A stretch of DNA of 64,000 nt from a virus, in the IMG/VR virus record IMGVR_UViG_3300032241_000811, positions 45,581 to 109,580 of that record; one strand, written 5' to 3'. Position 1 is the stretch's first letter; each line of letters opens with the position of its first letter. Positions 48,817-58,177 of the stretch are shown in pieces. The notes under the pieces are model-generated. The model did not search any database and was not told the origin of the DNA. It saw only the letters and a list, made by a program, of their open reading frames with translations. The translations under genes and the position numbers were made by a program.

Positions 48817-50529
48817 TTAGAACTGTCCAACGATTTCGTCAAATGATACTCCGGTTCTTACGGCAACGAAGTTCAGTTGAATGAAGTTGATACTTCTGGC
48901 AGGCTTGATATAGATGTCGCCAACAAACTGATTAGCGTCAATGACATCTGGTGTATTGTTTGTAGTATCGCAAACAACACGATAGTCATAGATACCTCTA
49001 CGACCTTGTACGTCTCTCAAGAAAGGTTCTACAAGAGATACGAACTGAGCGCGGGTAAACTCGTCATTGAACTCAAACAAGCTGTACTTTGCTGCTCTGG
49101 AAATAGCTTTTTCAAGAACGATAAACAAGCGACGAACATTGATTCTATCAAATGCTGATGGACGATCAAGAAGTGTCTTGTCTCCATAAAGCACTGTGCC
49201 TTCGCCTGGGAATGAAACAACAGGGTTGATACCTGACTTGTAGAGAGTATCACGATCTGTCTTGTTTGGATTCCAAGCAAGCTTGACAACATTCTTGATC
49301 TGACCGCGGTTGAAACCAGCTGGTGAATACCAAGGATCGCGGTCATTGTCAGTACGAACACAGAGACCAGCGATGTCACCGTTGAGAGGAACCCAACGAT
49401 AGATGTTGTTATACTTGTCAAACTGATATTTCCAGCCTGAGTCCATAACAGCATAAGAAGAAGATGGAAGCAAGTTTCTGTACGCAACAGCATTATCAGC
49501 CTCATATCCAAATTGATTGATTACATTTGAAGAAAGAGGAGAAATGAATGCTACACAATCATTACGTGACTCTACAACATTGTTGATGACGTAGGTTGCG
49601 ACATTATATGAAGCGGCACCTGTCAGAACAAGAGAGACATCAACTTCTTCTGCGTTCGTGAAGCGATCATATGCGGTAACAATTTGTGCATCTGTTACAT
49701 TAGCTGCAAGACCATTTGCTAGAACATATGAATAGTTTGCGTCTGAACCAAATGTTGTATTTGCACCAGTTGAGCCCCAATTTACATTGTTGGCAGCATG
49801 GTTGATGATGTAGATATACTTAGACTGATCATTGATGACGTTTACATAGTAGTTTGAAGAACCATCATCGTTCTTAGCGTCAAATGCCTTAGAGACATAT
49901 GAATATTTTTCAAGAACTGTATTAGGAGTAGCAAACTTACCCTTTTCGTCAATGACAAGGATGTGCATTTCGTCATTGGCGCCACCACGAGAACCAACAT
50001 AGTTAGAAGTAGAAGGTGCACCATTGAACTGATTTGCATAGTTAATTGTGCTGCTTCCCCATGCTGTCCAAGCCTGTGAGTTTGCAGAGTTGGCAAAAAT
50101 TTCAATACGCAGACCGTTGCCCAGATCACCAGGATAACGAGCAGCGATAGAACCGTTGAGAGCAAGGCTGGCTGTGAAAGGATTGTTCCAGTTATAGTTA
50201 TAATCAGCTTGATTGGCAATAAAAACGCCATTTGATCCGCTAGTTGCGTTCAAATCAGCAGCAGAATTAGCTGCACGGACAACAAGCAAATCACTGCCAT
50301 ATGACAAGAAGTTAGCTGCTGTGAACCAAGAAGCGATGGAATTTGCATCGCCGTATGGCTTACCGAAAGTGTTTACAAGTTCAACTTCATTACTGATCGT
50401 GACGATTGTGTTGGCTGGGCCCCATCCAAACTGTGATGCGATAGCACCAGTTGTCGTTCCTACAGCAGGAACAATAGTTGTCAGGTCGTATTCAGCTACA
50501 GAAACGCCTGGTGAAAGAGAAAAACTCAT
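48817..50529 (-). CDS. 18: Tail sheath protein gp18
   Basis: The 570-residue protein begins MSFSLSPGVSVAEYDLTTIV, has WGPANTIVTISNEVELVNTF, and ends with a typical sheath C-domain (RINVRRLFIVLEKAISRAAKYSLF-like segment, then VVCDTTNNTPDVID and FIQLNFVAVRTGVSFDEIVG). It contracts around the tube at infection. T4 gp18 is 659 residues, so a middle domain is shorter. A CTAAATA lies upstream. Confidence 0.96.
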   Translation of the reverse strand: MSFSLSPGVSVAEYDLTTIVPAVGTTTGAIASQFGWGPANTIVTISNEVELVNTFGKPYGDANSIASWFTAANFLSYGSDLLVVRAANSAADLNATSGSNGVFIANQADYNYNWNNPFTASLALNGSIAARYPGDLGNGLRIEIFANSANSQAWTAWGSSTINYANQFNGAPSTSNYVGSRGGANDEMHILVIDEKGKFATPNTVLEKYSYVSKAFDAKNDDGSSNYYVNVINDQSKYIYIINHAANNVNWGSTGANTTFGSDANYSYVLANGLAANVTDAQIVTAYDRFTNAEEVDVSLVLTGAASYNVATYVINNVVESRNDCVAFISPLSSNVINQFGYEADNAVAYRNLLPSSSYAVMDSGWKYQFDKYNNIYRWVPLNGDIAGLCVRTDNDRDPWYSPAGFNRGQIKNVVKLAWNPNKTDRDTLYKSGINPVVSFPGEGTVLYGDKTLLDRPSAFDRINVRRLFIVLEKAISRAAKYSLFEFNDEFTRAQFVSLVEPFLRDVQGRRGIYDYRVVCDTTNNTPDVIDANQFVGDIYIKPARSINFIQLNFVAVRTGVSFDEIVGQF

Positions 50530-50593
50530 TTTTTATACTCCTATACGATAATTGAAGTTATGGACATTATGAACTATTTAGAAAAAACACGAT

Positions 50594-52258
50594 TTATAGC
50601 TTTGGATTCCAGTTTAGGTCGCTAAATGGGTATCTCTTGTCTATATCTTCAAACCAAACCGTGCCTCTGTCGTCAACTTCCATCTTAGGTCTATACTCTT
50701 CCAACCCGTCTACTATGATCGGTGCTGGTGTTATATCATTGTCCATCAGGTTTAACTGCTCTTGCTGGAGTGTTTTTCTGATGTCATTCTTGATGTTTTC
50801 TTTGAAATAACGCTGTGCAGTAAGCCAGCCAAAGTGTACCAGAGTCATTGCCATATCATCATGGTTTCCTTCTTCAGCCCTGAAAGACTTTTTATCAGCA
50901 GAGAATGTTGTAAGTTCCATGATGGTATCAGCATCATTGATGATGAGTTTGTCTGATTCAATCAGTGTCTTGAGGTTTGAGCAACCAATCATCTTTGTCT
51001 GGTTTGATGTTTTCAGACCATAAGCAATACGTCTCTTGAAACCAGGTGTCTGCTGCTGCCCCTGCTTACCTTTCATTTCAATCTTGATAAGGTTTTCATA
51101 GGCCAGTTCAAAGTGCAGAATCTCAGAGACTTGCAGACCAATGCTATTGATTTCTACAAGCACAAAAGCTTCATTATAGAAGTTGCCATAAGTCGCTATC
51201 ACAGCAGGATAGAGCATTGGTGGTATCTTGTTGTTTCTATACTTTGCGACTTGTCGGTATGGTATTTCAGTCACATCAAATACAGAAAACGCAGAATAGT
51301 CAAGGTTCTGCCCTTCTGCAACATCAACAGTAATAGTATATGTGTGATCCTTGATAGGCTCTTCATAGATTTCCAGAAAGCCATCTTTGCGTATTGGGTT
51401 CTTGAACTTCATGGTAAGAAGCTTGGCAGAACTGATAAGTGTATTTGTAGAACCAAGGAACTCGCATTCAAACTCTTGATCAAACTGTTCCTGGCTGGTG
51501 TTACGAATGGTTTCTTCTTTCCATTTTTGATCACGCCCTGGAACCATTGACCAGTGAACTTCAATGGGAACATACAAACTCTTGTGTTCAATCGCTTCGG
51601 TCCACATACGATAAAAGAGGTTCATGCCCTTTGGAGTAGAAACAATGATCACCTTGGTTGTTGAACCTGAAGTGATTGTAGGATATGTTGACATGAAGAA
51701 TGCTTCTGCGATGTTGTTTGGCACGTGGGCAAACTCATCAAGGAAGATGACATTGAATGAACGACCACGAACAGAACTGCCTGTTGTTGAGTCTGCCATT
51801 GCTCTTGATCCATTAGCCAGTTCAATAGAACCCTTGTTCCATTCTTTCACACCCTGTTGCAGGAATCTAGGCAAATGCTCATATGCAAGTTGCAGTCGCC
51901 CCAATAGTTCACGAGCCAATGAAGCTTTGTTGGCTAGAATAGCGACATTGACGTTTTCATTGAAGATAATGTAGTGTAGAATAAAAGCAACCGATGTGGT
52001 TGATTTACCGACCTGTCGAGGAAGCTTGCAGATAGAGAAACGATTATTATGGAACTTGTTCATCATTTCTTTCTGGAAGTCCCACATGTTGAATTTGACA
52101 AGACCTTTATCAAGGCTGATGATGTGAATAAAGTTTGTCGCAAAGTATACGGGGTCTACCATACACTTTTTGTATTCGTTTATCTCAACAGCAGTAAACT
52201 GATGAACATAATCGTCTCTGGGCAGGTTTGGATTGTTTTGATAGCCTTTATTATTCAT
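50594..52258 (-). CDS. 17: Terminase large subunit gp17
   Basis: The 554-residue packaging motor has the ATPase LPRQVGKST (79-87), Walker B VIFLDEFAH, motif III STPKGMN, and the nuclease acidic residues in TITVDVAEGQNLDYSAF, LVEINSIGLQV and HDDMAMTLVHF. T4 gp17 is 610 residues. It overlaps the small gene upstream by 8 bases and works with gp16 and portal gp20. Confidence 0.97.
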   Translation of the reverse strand: MNNKGYQNNPNLPRDDYVHQFTAVEINEYKKCMVDPVYFATNFIHIISLDKGLVKFNMWDFQKEMMNKFHNNRFSICKLPRQVGKSTTSVAFILHYIIFNENVNVAILANKASLARELLGRLQLAYEHLPRFLQQGVKEWNKGSIELANGSRAMADSTTGSSVRGRSFNVIFLDEFAHVPNNIAEAFFMSTYPTITSGSTTKVIIVSTPKGMNLFYRMWTEAIEHKSLYVPIEVHWSMVPGRDQKWKEETIRNTSQEQFDQEFECEFLGSTNTLISSAKLLTMKFKNPIRKDGFLEIYEEPIKDHTYTITVDVAEGQNLDYSAFSVFDVTEIPYRQVAKYRNNKIPPMLYPAVIATYGNFYNEAFVLVEINSIGLQVSEILHFELAYENLIKIEMKGKQGQQQTPGFKRRIAYGLKTSNQTKMIGCSNLKTLIESDKLIINDADTIMELTTFSADKKSFRAEEGNHDDMAMTLVHFGWLTAQRYFKENIKNDIRKTLQQEQLNLMDNDITPAPIIVDGLEEYRPKMEVDDRGTVWFEDIDKRYPFSDLNWNPKL

Positions 52259-52472
52259 TCAACTTATCTTTTATCCAGTCGTCTGGAGTCTTGTTATATC
52301 TTTTCATCCATGCGTTATGTAGAGCCTTGGGTGTCATATCATGTTCTTTGGCAATCCGTTGCATGATTGTGTCAATGCCGTCATAGCTTGTCACTTTGTT
52401 CTTTTCAAGAGCAGAAGCAAGTTCAGCACAGCAGTCTTTTTCTTCTTTTAGAAACTGTCTAAGTGTTTTCAT
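52251..52472 (-). CDS. Small protein between terminase subunits, possible leader for capsid targeting
   Basis: Start at MKTLRQFLKEEKD (52472); the longer frame from 52520 lies inside gene 16. The 73-residue product has an N-terminal MKTLRQFLKE resembling the internal-protein leader MKTYQEFIAE of T4 and the L/I-x-E protease site, then a helical part (MTPKALHNAWMKRYNKTPDDW) like a small DNA-binding domain. It may be a packaged protein. It overlaps both neighbours. Confidence 0.6.
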   Translation of the reverse strand: MKTLRQFLKEEKDCCAELASALEKNKVTSYDGIDTIMQRIAKEHDMTPKALHNAWMKRYNKTPDDWIKDKLNE

Positions 52473-52908
52473 TCTTTTCTTCCTTGATCTTCTTGAGCAG
52501 ATCCGCTGTAGTTCCAACAAACACAGCTTTTTCTACTGTGACAGTGCTTCCCTGTGCAGCTTTCGGCTCTTCTGTTTTTAGCAAGTCCTTGTTCTTCTTT
52601 TGCAGTTCAAACAAGTCTTTGGTGGCAGCAGCAACAGTGTTTATCATAGTTGATAGCACTTCATATGCTCTTGGGCTTTCGGACTCTTTAGCCAAGTCTG
52701 TCAGGCTTTCCATGGCATCATTGCCTTTGGTGATCAAGTCTCTGAAAGTCTTTCGTGCAAGAAGATAGTCGGCCTCTGTATCACTATTTTCATGAGGTGT
52801 ATTGGGAACGGCTATCTCTTGTGTTGTCTTTTTTTCTGGAGGAATAATCTCAACGGCATTTTCAATACCTAGTGCCGTTGAGATAGCCTCGTCTCGCTTT
52901 GATGTCAT
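52459..52908 (-). CDS. 16: Terminase small subunit gp16
   Basis: The 149-residue protein is helical, with DYLLARKTFRDLITKGNDAM, ESPRAYEVLSTMINTVAAAT and a C-terminal VEKAVFVGTTADLLKKI, matching T4 gp16 (164 residues) in order. It recognises phage DNA and stimulates gp17. The position directly before gp17 supports the call. Confidence 0.88.
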   Translation of the reverse strand: MTSKRDEAISTALGIENAVEIIPPEKKTTQEIAVPNTPHENSDTEADYLLARKTFRDLITKGNDAMESLTDLAKESESPRAYEVLSTMINTVAAATKDLFELQKKNKDLLKTEEPKAAQGSTVTVEKAVFVGTTADLLKKIKEEKNENT

Positions 52909-52933
52909 TATTACATATTACTTTCTATTAGTA

Positions 52934-54505
52934 TTAGTCCCAGTATTGATCGTCATCTGAAATGAAGAGATCCATCTTGTACGCTACTTTTACATGAACG
53001 TCACCTGATCTGTTGCCATACGGATATTCACGGAAGAAGATGCCTTCTGGGCCCCAGGAATAGAATAGATCAGAGTTGTTCTGATCATCTCCGTTATGAC
53101 TGTTACCAAACCAGCGATGATAGTCATAACTGTAAGTATCAAAAGTAACAGTGCCGCTCGGAGAAATATAATTGCCGTGATTGTTGTATCCACCAAACTC
53201 CGGATCAAGTTCAAAGCTATTCTGTGTATCTGCTGTATTCTCATATGGGCGAGTAATCTTGACAGTCCAATCAATACGACCAGATGTCACACCATTTGAT
53301 AGAGTCGGTCTAAAGAATGGTAGGTCGTCTTTCCAACTGAACCATTGAATCATATTTGTCGATGTTGACTTGCCTGGATCATACGCTTCAAGAGCAATTG
53401 AAGTACCCGGCTTGTTCCAGGTAATGGTGATCTGATCGCCTACAGCGCAAGTAGTAACGGCAGAAACAAGAGGAATAAACCAATTGTCTCCATAGTAGCT
53501 TAAATCGTTATATTCATATGTGCTTTGATAAGCATCAGGTGCAGATGCAATAGCTATTGTCTGCCCATTAACAGTAATTTGCCCACCAGAATAATATGCG
53601 TATTCAGCAAGTTGAGGATACAGAGTTCTGCTGACAGCAACATATGTTAGACCAGAAGTTACTACAGCAGCATTAGCATTGATTGTGAAGTTTTGATCGT
53701 CAATTCTTACTGTAATTGGTTTACCGTCAAATGTAATATTGTACGTACTACCAGAAACATTGGTAATAGATGTAATAGAACGAGCGTCATCTGCTAGATG
53801 CTGATTGTTATTGTTGATCCAATTGATTGGCTTGTCATCAAACACGATGCCAGACTTCGTTGGATTTGCGACTAACTTTGATGCAAGAGTTGAGTCTGTG
53901 ATGTTGATCTGAACTACATTGCTATTTGATGTAGGCTGTGTTGCTCTCCAGTCTTCAGAAACATATACGCCGTTCCATACAGCAGTAGTACCGTGTACCC
54001 AAGATATGATGGTGATTCTATCGCCCATATTGATAGTAGGATTGTTGGCTACAGTGACAGTGTAGATGTTACCATTTACTGTCATATTATTAAAACCGTA
54101 ATTATACTGCTGGCTGTAGTCGCCGTTGATGAAGATACGGTTGTTATATCCATAATTGTGATATGAGTCATAAACGATTGCGATGTCTGGATACACAGTG
54201 GCATCTACGGTGAAAGTGCCGTCAGTAGTAGAGGCAGTGGCAACTACATCAACCCAGCGATGCCCGCGTGGAGTAAACGTGAACTCCTTGACACCAGTTA
54301 CAGTATGATAACCGTATCTTGAATTATCTGAAGTGATCTTGAAAGCATCGCCTTCAAGAGCAAGGTCTTTCCAAGCAGTTACACCGTCACCGATCTTGAT
54401 TCTTCCAGAATCTAGAACATAAGCGATTTCACCTTGCCCGAGAACTGGATTAGCTGCTTCCCAGTTTGCGGCGGTGTCGCGTCTTAGTTGAATCTTCGTT
54501 GCCAT
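52934..54505 (-). CDS. Virion fibre/structural protein with Mtd-like N-terminal domain
   Basis: The 523-residue protein begins MATKIQLRRDTAANWEAANP and LGQGEIAYVLDSGRIKIGDG, the N-terminal repeat of phage tail-fibre proteins. The rest is rich in Y, N, G, T and beta-prone. Location between terminase and neck genes suggests a neck or tail-associated fibre. An AATAAATA-like site lies upstream of the ATG. Receptor or structural role unknown. Confidence 0.7.
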   Translation of the reverse strand: MATKIQLRRDTAANWEAANPVLGQGEIAYVLDSGRIKIGDGVTAWKDLALEGDAFKITSDNSRYGYHTVTGVKEFTFTPRGHRWVDVVATASTTDGTFTVDATVYPDIAIVYDSYHNYGYNNRIFINGDYSQQYNYGFNNMTVNGNIYTVTVANNPTINMGDRITIISWVHGTTAVWNGVYVSEDWRATQPTSNSNVVQINITDSTLASKLVANPTKSGIVFDDKPINWINNNNQHLADDARSITSITNVSGSTYNITFDGKPITVRIDDQNFTINANAAVVTSGLTYVAVSRTLYPQLAEYAYYSGGQITVNGQTIAIASAPDAYQSTYEYNDLSYYGDNWFIPLVSAVTTCAVGDQITITWNKPGTSIALEAYDPGKSTSTNMIQWFSWKDDLPFFRPTLSNGVTSGRIDWTVKITRPYENTADTQNSFELDPEFGGYNNHGNYISPSGTVTFDTYSYDYHRWFGNSHNGDDQNNSDLFYSWGPEGIFFREYPYGNRSGDVHVKVAYKMDLFISDDDQYWD

Positions 54506-54535
54506 TTATTTCTCCTATAGATTTCTTTTTATTTA

Positions 54536-55399
54536 TTAGATTTGATTTGCACCGCCGCCGTCAATGAGGCTGGCTGAATGTTTATTGTTAAATGATACAC
54601 CACCGTCAAGGGCTGCTTCATAAGCGCCAAATACAGATTCACCGGATCCACCATCAAAACCAATATCATATTTGCTGAATACAGCAGTAGATGTTCCTCC
54701 ATCAGCATCAATATCAAGAGCATTTACATTGAATAAGGGTCTATGTAAATTGTCATAAACATTGCCTTTTGTAGTAAACTTGATATCACCACCAAGAGTT
54801 AGATTTCTTCCTGATGTAATATCCCCACCCGCCGTAATATCATTATTGGCTATAACACTTTGTCTAGATACGATTGTCACATCAGATATAAGCTTAGATG
54901 TAACTCCGTCTAGAGTTACTGCATAAGAATAATTGTTATTTGGAGTTGCTGTATTTTTGATTACAAAGAACTGATATGTTTCTGGATATGATAAGCTTCC
55001 TTGTACATAATATGTTGAATCAGAGATTTGTTCCGATAATACAAACATACTATTGTTGGCAAGAACAACAGGGCTCATAAAGTTACCAAAAGATATATCT
55101 CCATTAGCCGCAGAAACTAAACCAGGTGTCACCAGATTACCATATTGATCAATAGTAGTTTGAACACCAGGTGCTGTGTTTATTGTAAAGTTTGCGCCTT
55201 TATAAGTTGATATCCTAATGTCATTACCAAAAATGCCAATGGAACCGTTAGGGTCTGTATAGTTGCCAATTTTCAATAAAGCAGTATTAGACTGATACAG
55301 TTCATCAAAGTTCTCATTGACTTTTGTAAATGCCGTGCGTAAACCATCACCCCTGCCATCATTAGCTATAATACCTGTGTTTATGTGTTGTTTTGACAT
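54536..55399 (-). CDS. Virion fibre-like structural protein
   Basis: The 287-residue protein begins MSKQHINTGIIANDGRGDGL and TAFTKVNENFDELYQ, a motif common at the N-termini of T4-like fibre or whisker-like proteins. The C-terminal half has Gly- and Asp-rich beta repeats (DIDADGGTSTAVF, GFDGGSGESVFG, LDGGVSF). Structure suggests a trimeric fibre. Exact role unknown. Confidence 0.65.
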   Translation of the reverse strand: MSKQHINTGIIANDGRGDGLRTAFTKVNENFDELYQSNTALLKIGNYTDPNGSIGIFGNDIRISTYKGANFTINTAPGVQTTIDQYGNLVTPGLVSAANGDISFGNFMSPVVLANNSMFVLSEQISDSTYYVQGSLSYPETYQFFVIKNTATPNNNYSYAVTLDGVTSKLISDVTIVSRQSVIANNDITAGGDITSGRNLTLGGDIKFTTKGNVYDNLHRPLFNVNALDIDADGGTSTAVFSKYDIGFDGGSGESVFGAYEAALDGGVSFNNKHSASLIDGGGANQI

Positions 55400-55405
55400 G
55401 GTTCC

Positions 55406-56506
55406 TTACTCTGTGTCTACTGTTAGATTGTTGTTGTCAGCAGTAAATACATCGGAGTCTGCTGATGGTTGATAGTTGTTCAGCGGTGGTTCATAGCCAC
55501 CCTCATCCCATTCATTTATTGTGGTTGTAAATCCAAAGTCATCGCCTGAATTTGCTGTCAAAGGATTTGGTGTAATCTTGATAGCAGAGTATTTGACTGG
55601 TTCAGATTGGAAGCTTAGAATGTTGCACACAGCATTTGTAGACGCTGCGTGTATTTTTGTATTGACAAGAAACTGCCCCTGTGTTCTTTCCAATACCAAT
55701 ATGTTATTGAGTGAGTCCCAAGATGAGACTACACCATATGCTGTCGTTGTTTTTGGATTATTGCCAGCATAGACAGTATCGTATTGCTTGAAGAATGAGT
55801 TGCCCAAAGGCTTTGATGTATTGATCTTGACAACATGGTTTGTAGCAAGAGCAGGGTCTTCGTAGATGTTTGCAAAGACTGTGCGAATGATCTTTGGTGT
55901 CTGCACAGGACCATAATAGTAACCCTTCATGGTGAATGAAAGTGTCCAGTTGACATAACGCACCTGGTCAAAGCCACCTTCATGCTCAATGTTATAGCTT
56001 ACATTATTGAGAATGATTGGCACATCTCTGAGAAAGCCAAGTTGCGGTACCATGTTGGTTGTCACAGTATAGTCTGGATTGAAGTAAGGTAAAATCTGTT
56101 CTGCAATCTGTGTGCCATCATCCACGTTACGAGCATAGATGACAAGTTCAAAGTTGATATCATAAGGCACACCCATATACTGTGTTGCGCCAGTGCTTGA
56201 TGTATTTGCAACAACACCTGATCTTAGCAATGAGTTTTGTTTGCGTGAAGCATCATAGGACATACCAGTGATTTCAAATGACATTCTTGGAAGCAATGTC
56301 TGTATCGCTCTGTTGAAATCAGGATCAGTTCTCAGCCTTGTGAAATACTTTTCCTTTGGTGCATAGACAATAGGCACCTTGATGCGTTCTATTTCTCCGC
56401 CAGTGACTTTGTTGATCTTTTTCAGCGTTATGTTATTGAACATATTGCCAAAGGTAACAACATACTTGCGTGTGAGTTGGTGGTAGAAGTAGGCATTTGA
56501 CAGCAT
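55406..56506 (-). CDS. 15: Tail sheath stabiliser/terminator gp15
   Basis: The 366-residue protein begins with YFYHQLTRKYVVTFGNMFNN, VPIVYAPKEKYFTRL, IQTLLPRMSFEITGMSYDAS and AEQILPYFNPDYTVTTN, the T4 gp15 pattern. gp15 caps the sheath and joins tail to neck. It is longer than T4 (272) through a C-terminal extension with an acidic tail. It lies next to gene 14 as expected. Confidence 0.93.
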   Translation of the reverse strand: MLSNAYFYHQLTRKYVVTFGNMFNNITLKKINKVTGGEIERIKVPIVYAPKEKYFTRLRTDPDFNRAIQTLLPRMSFEITGMSYDASRKQNSLLRSGVVANTSSTGATQYMGVPYDINFELVIYARNVDDGTQIAEQILPYFNPDYTVTTNMVPQLGFLRDVPIILNNVSYNIEHEGGFDQVRYVNWTLSFTMKGYYYGPVQTPKIIRTVFANIYEDPALATNHVVKINTSKPLGNSFFKQYDTVYAGNNPKTTTAYGVVSSWDSLNNILVLERTQGQFLVNTKIHAASTNAVCNILSFQSEPVKYSAIKITPNPLTANSGDDFGFTTTINEWDEGGYEPPLNNYQPSADSDVFTADNNNLTVDTE

Positions 56507-56508
56507 CT

Positions 56509-57375
56509 TTATGGCATCCCAAATGGATTAATATCTGAGAGGTCTATAAATGCTTCAGCCTCAGTCTGAATATCTCTGTTATCGTTTTCGTCAAACTTCA
56601 CATTATCAGCAATTTGGTCTGTGGTGGAAATTGTATAGACTGCATTTGCACCAACAACATTCTGTGATGCTATAAACTCACCATTGACATTGATGACTTG
56701 CAGCATCTTGGTCGATGGCTGCCAATCCTTGACAAGCCCTGTTGCTGTAGCCGTAAGCAAGTCAGAACCCTGATAGACAACTTCACCTTGTGAGAAGTTT
56801 CCACTACCAGGACCCATATTCAAGTCAACAGCATAAGCAGAATCAAACTGAACAGCATCAACTTCACTGACACCTGTTTCAATGTTTTCATTGCTGTAGC
56901 GGAAGACTTCAGCACGGAGTTCATAGACATAAGGGGTTCTATTGCCCAGAGCCTTGAACATCAGTTCATATTCAACATACTTGATTTCAAAAATCTTTTG
57001 CAGAACAGGTACATAAATCAGATCGCCTTCACGCGGTCTGCTTGCGATTGATGTTGGCACATATTTTTCAAATGTTCTACGCGCAACAATGAGATTGGTT
57101 GTCTTGCGAATTTCAAGCCCGAACTTTGAGAAGAAATCACCATCGCCTTCGTACCCTTCCACATTGGCCAGGTACGAATCCAGAGTATATGCTCTCTTGA
57201 ACACATCATTAGGGCTTTCACCGAGTAATGGATCGCGCTTGTCAAATACTTCACGAGGAAGATACTGTATATTATGCCCCATGATCTGTATAGACTCCAC
57301 AAGGATATCCTCATATACTAGCTGATCTGGTGTTTTTCTTGCGCTGTAGTTCTCAAAGTAGACTGATGTGGGCAT
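56509..57375 (-). CDS. 14: Neck protein gp14
   Basis: The 288-residue protein has LVYEDILVESIQIMGHNIQY, LPREVFDKRDPLLGESPNDV and GDGDFFSKFGLEIRKT, as in T4 gp14 (256). gp14 with gp13 forms the neck. It is immediately followed by gene 15. A GIY-YIG endonuclease gene lies directly before it, 3 bases away. Confidence 0.95.
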   Translation of the reverse strand: MPTSVYFENYSARKTPDQLVYEDILVESIQIMGHNIQYLPREVFDKRDPLLGESPNDVFKRAYTLDSYLANVEGYEGDGDFFSKFGLEIRKTTNLIVARRTFEKYVPTSIASRPREGDLIYVPVLQKIFEIKYVEYELMFKALGNRTPYVYELRAEVFRYSNENIETGVSEVDAVQFDSAYAVDLNMGPGSGNFSQGEVVYQGSDLLTATATGLVKDWQPSTKMLQVINVNGEFIASQNVVGANAVYTISTTDQIADNVKFDENDNRDIQTEAEAFIDLSDINPFGMP

Positions 57376-57378
57376 GGA

Positions 57379-58116
57379 TTATGAAGCTTTCTTCCAATAC
57401 CAAGTTCCATCTTCTCGGTATTGCTTTTTACGACCAATACAAGCAAGCCTTTGTTTTTCTCTTATTTCAGGATTTGACATCACATTATTTGTCCCTAAGT
57501 ATTTTTCTTTGTTATTCAGCTTACTTGCAGATAGTTTTTGTTTAGTCTCATCACTCATAGGGCCTCTCTTGACGCCTTTGTGTGAATTGGAAATTTTTCG
57601 TTTAGTTTCCTCGCTCATAGTAAATGAAGGCTTCTTATATCCTTCTGGTCTCTTTTGACATCTTTCTATATAATCATTTTTTTCATCTTCAGATAAACTT
57701 TCCCACCATTTTTTCATCCCTTGCTTTGTAGCATCCGATGTTTTTTGTTTCAGAGTAGGATCGTTTTTATATCTTTCTTTCATAATATCTGATATTCTCT
57801 TTCTATATTCTGGTGTTGCAACTCTACCAAAAGATCCTTCGCCTCCTTCTGTTTCATTATACCCTAATGATTTTGTATTGAGAGTTTTTATCCAATACAT
57901 TTCTCTATCATTTAGAGTATTCTTATCCAGATTGCCTTCCAAAAGATATACGCGAAAAGCATCTTCACCATATTTTTTCATTGCTTTATACAAATGGGTG
58001 GATGGATTTCGTCTTGCTAATCTTTTGTGCCCTTCAAAACGGCTATCAATACTTCCTTTTGTTTTGCCTACATACTTTTTTCCGTCAATTTTGTTTTCAA
58101 TACAATAGATGTTCAT
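57379..58116 (-). CDS. GIY-YIG homing endonuclease with NUMOD3-type motifs
   Basis: The 245-residue protein has IYCIENKIDGKKYVGKT (GIY-YIG core), DSRFEGHKRLA with the catalytic arginine and REMYWIKTLNT with the glutamate, then NSHKGVKRGPMSDETKQKLS, a NUMOD3-like DNA-binding block. The gene is more AT-rich than its neighbours. It lies between 13 and 14, the typical spot for a free-standing homing gene, and has its own late promoter (58141-58148). Confidence 0.92.
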   Translation of the reverse strand: MNIYCIENKIDGKKYVGKTKGSIDSRFEGHKRLARRNPSTHLYKAMKKYGEDAFRVYLLEGNLDKNTLNDREMYWIKTLNTKSLGYNETEGGEGSFGRVATPEYRKRISDIMKERYKNDPTLKQKTSDATKQGMKKWWESLSEDEKNDYIERCQKRPEGYKKPSFTMSEETKRKISNSHKGVKRGPMSDETKQKLSASKLNNKEKYLGTNNVMSNPEIREKQRLACIGRKKQYREDGTWYWKKAS

Positions 58117-58140
58117 TTTAGTCCTCTTCGCTTACTATTG

Positions 58141-58148
58141 TATTTATA
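58141..58148 (-). promoter_or_regulatory. Late promoter TATAAATA of the homing endonuclease gene
   Basis: Perfect TATAAATA on the minus strand, 25 bases upstream of the endonuclease ATG, in the gap after gene 13. Confidence 0.8.
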
Positions 58149-58177
58149 CTACATCCTGCTTAGATTATACTAGGGTA

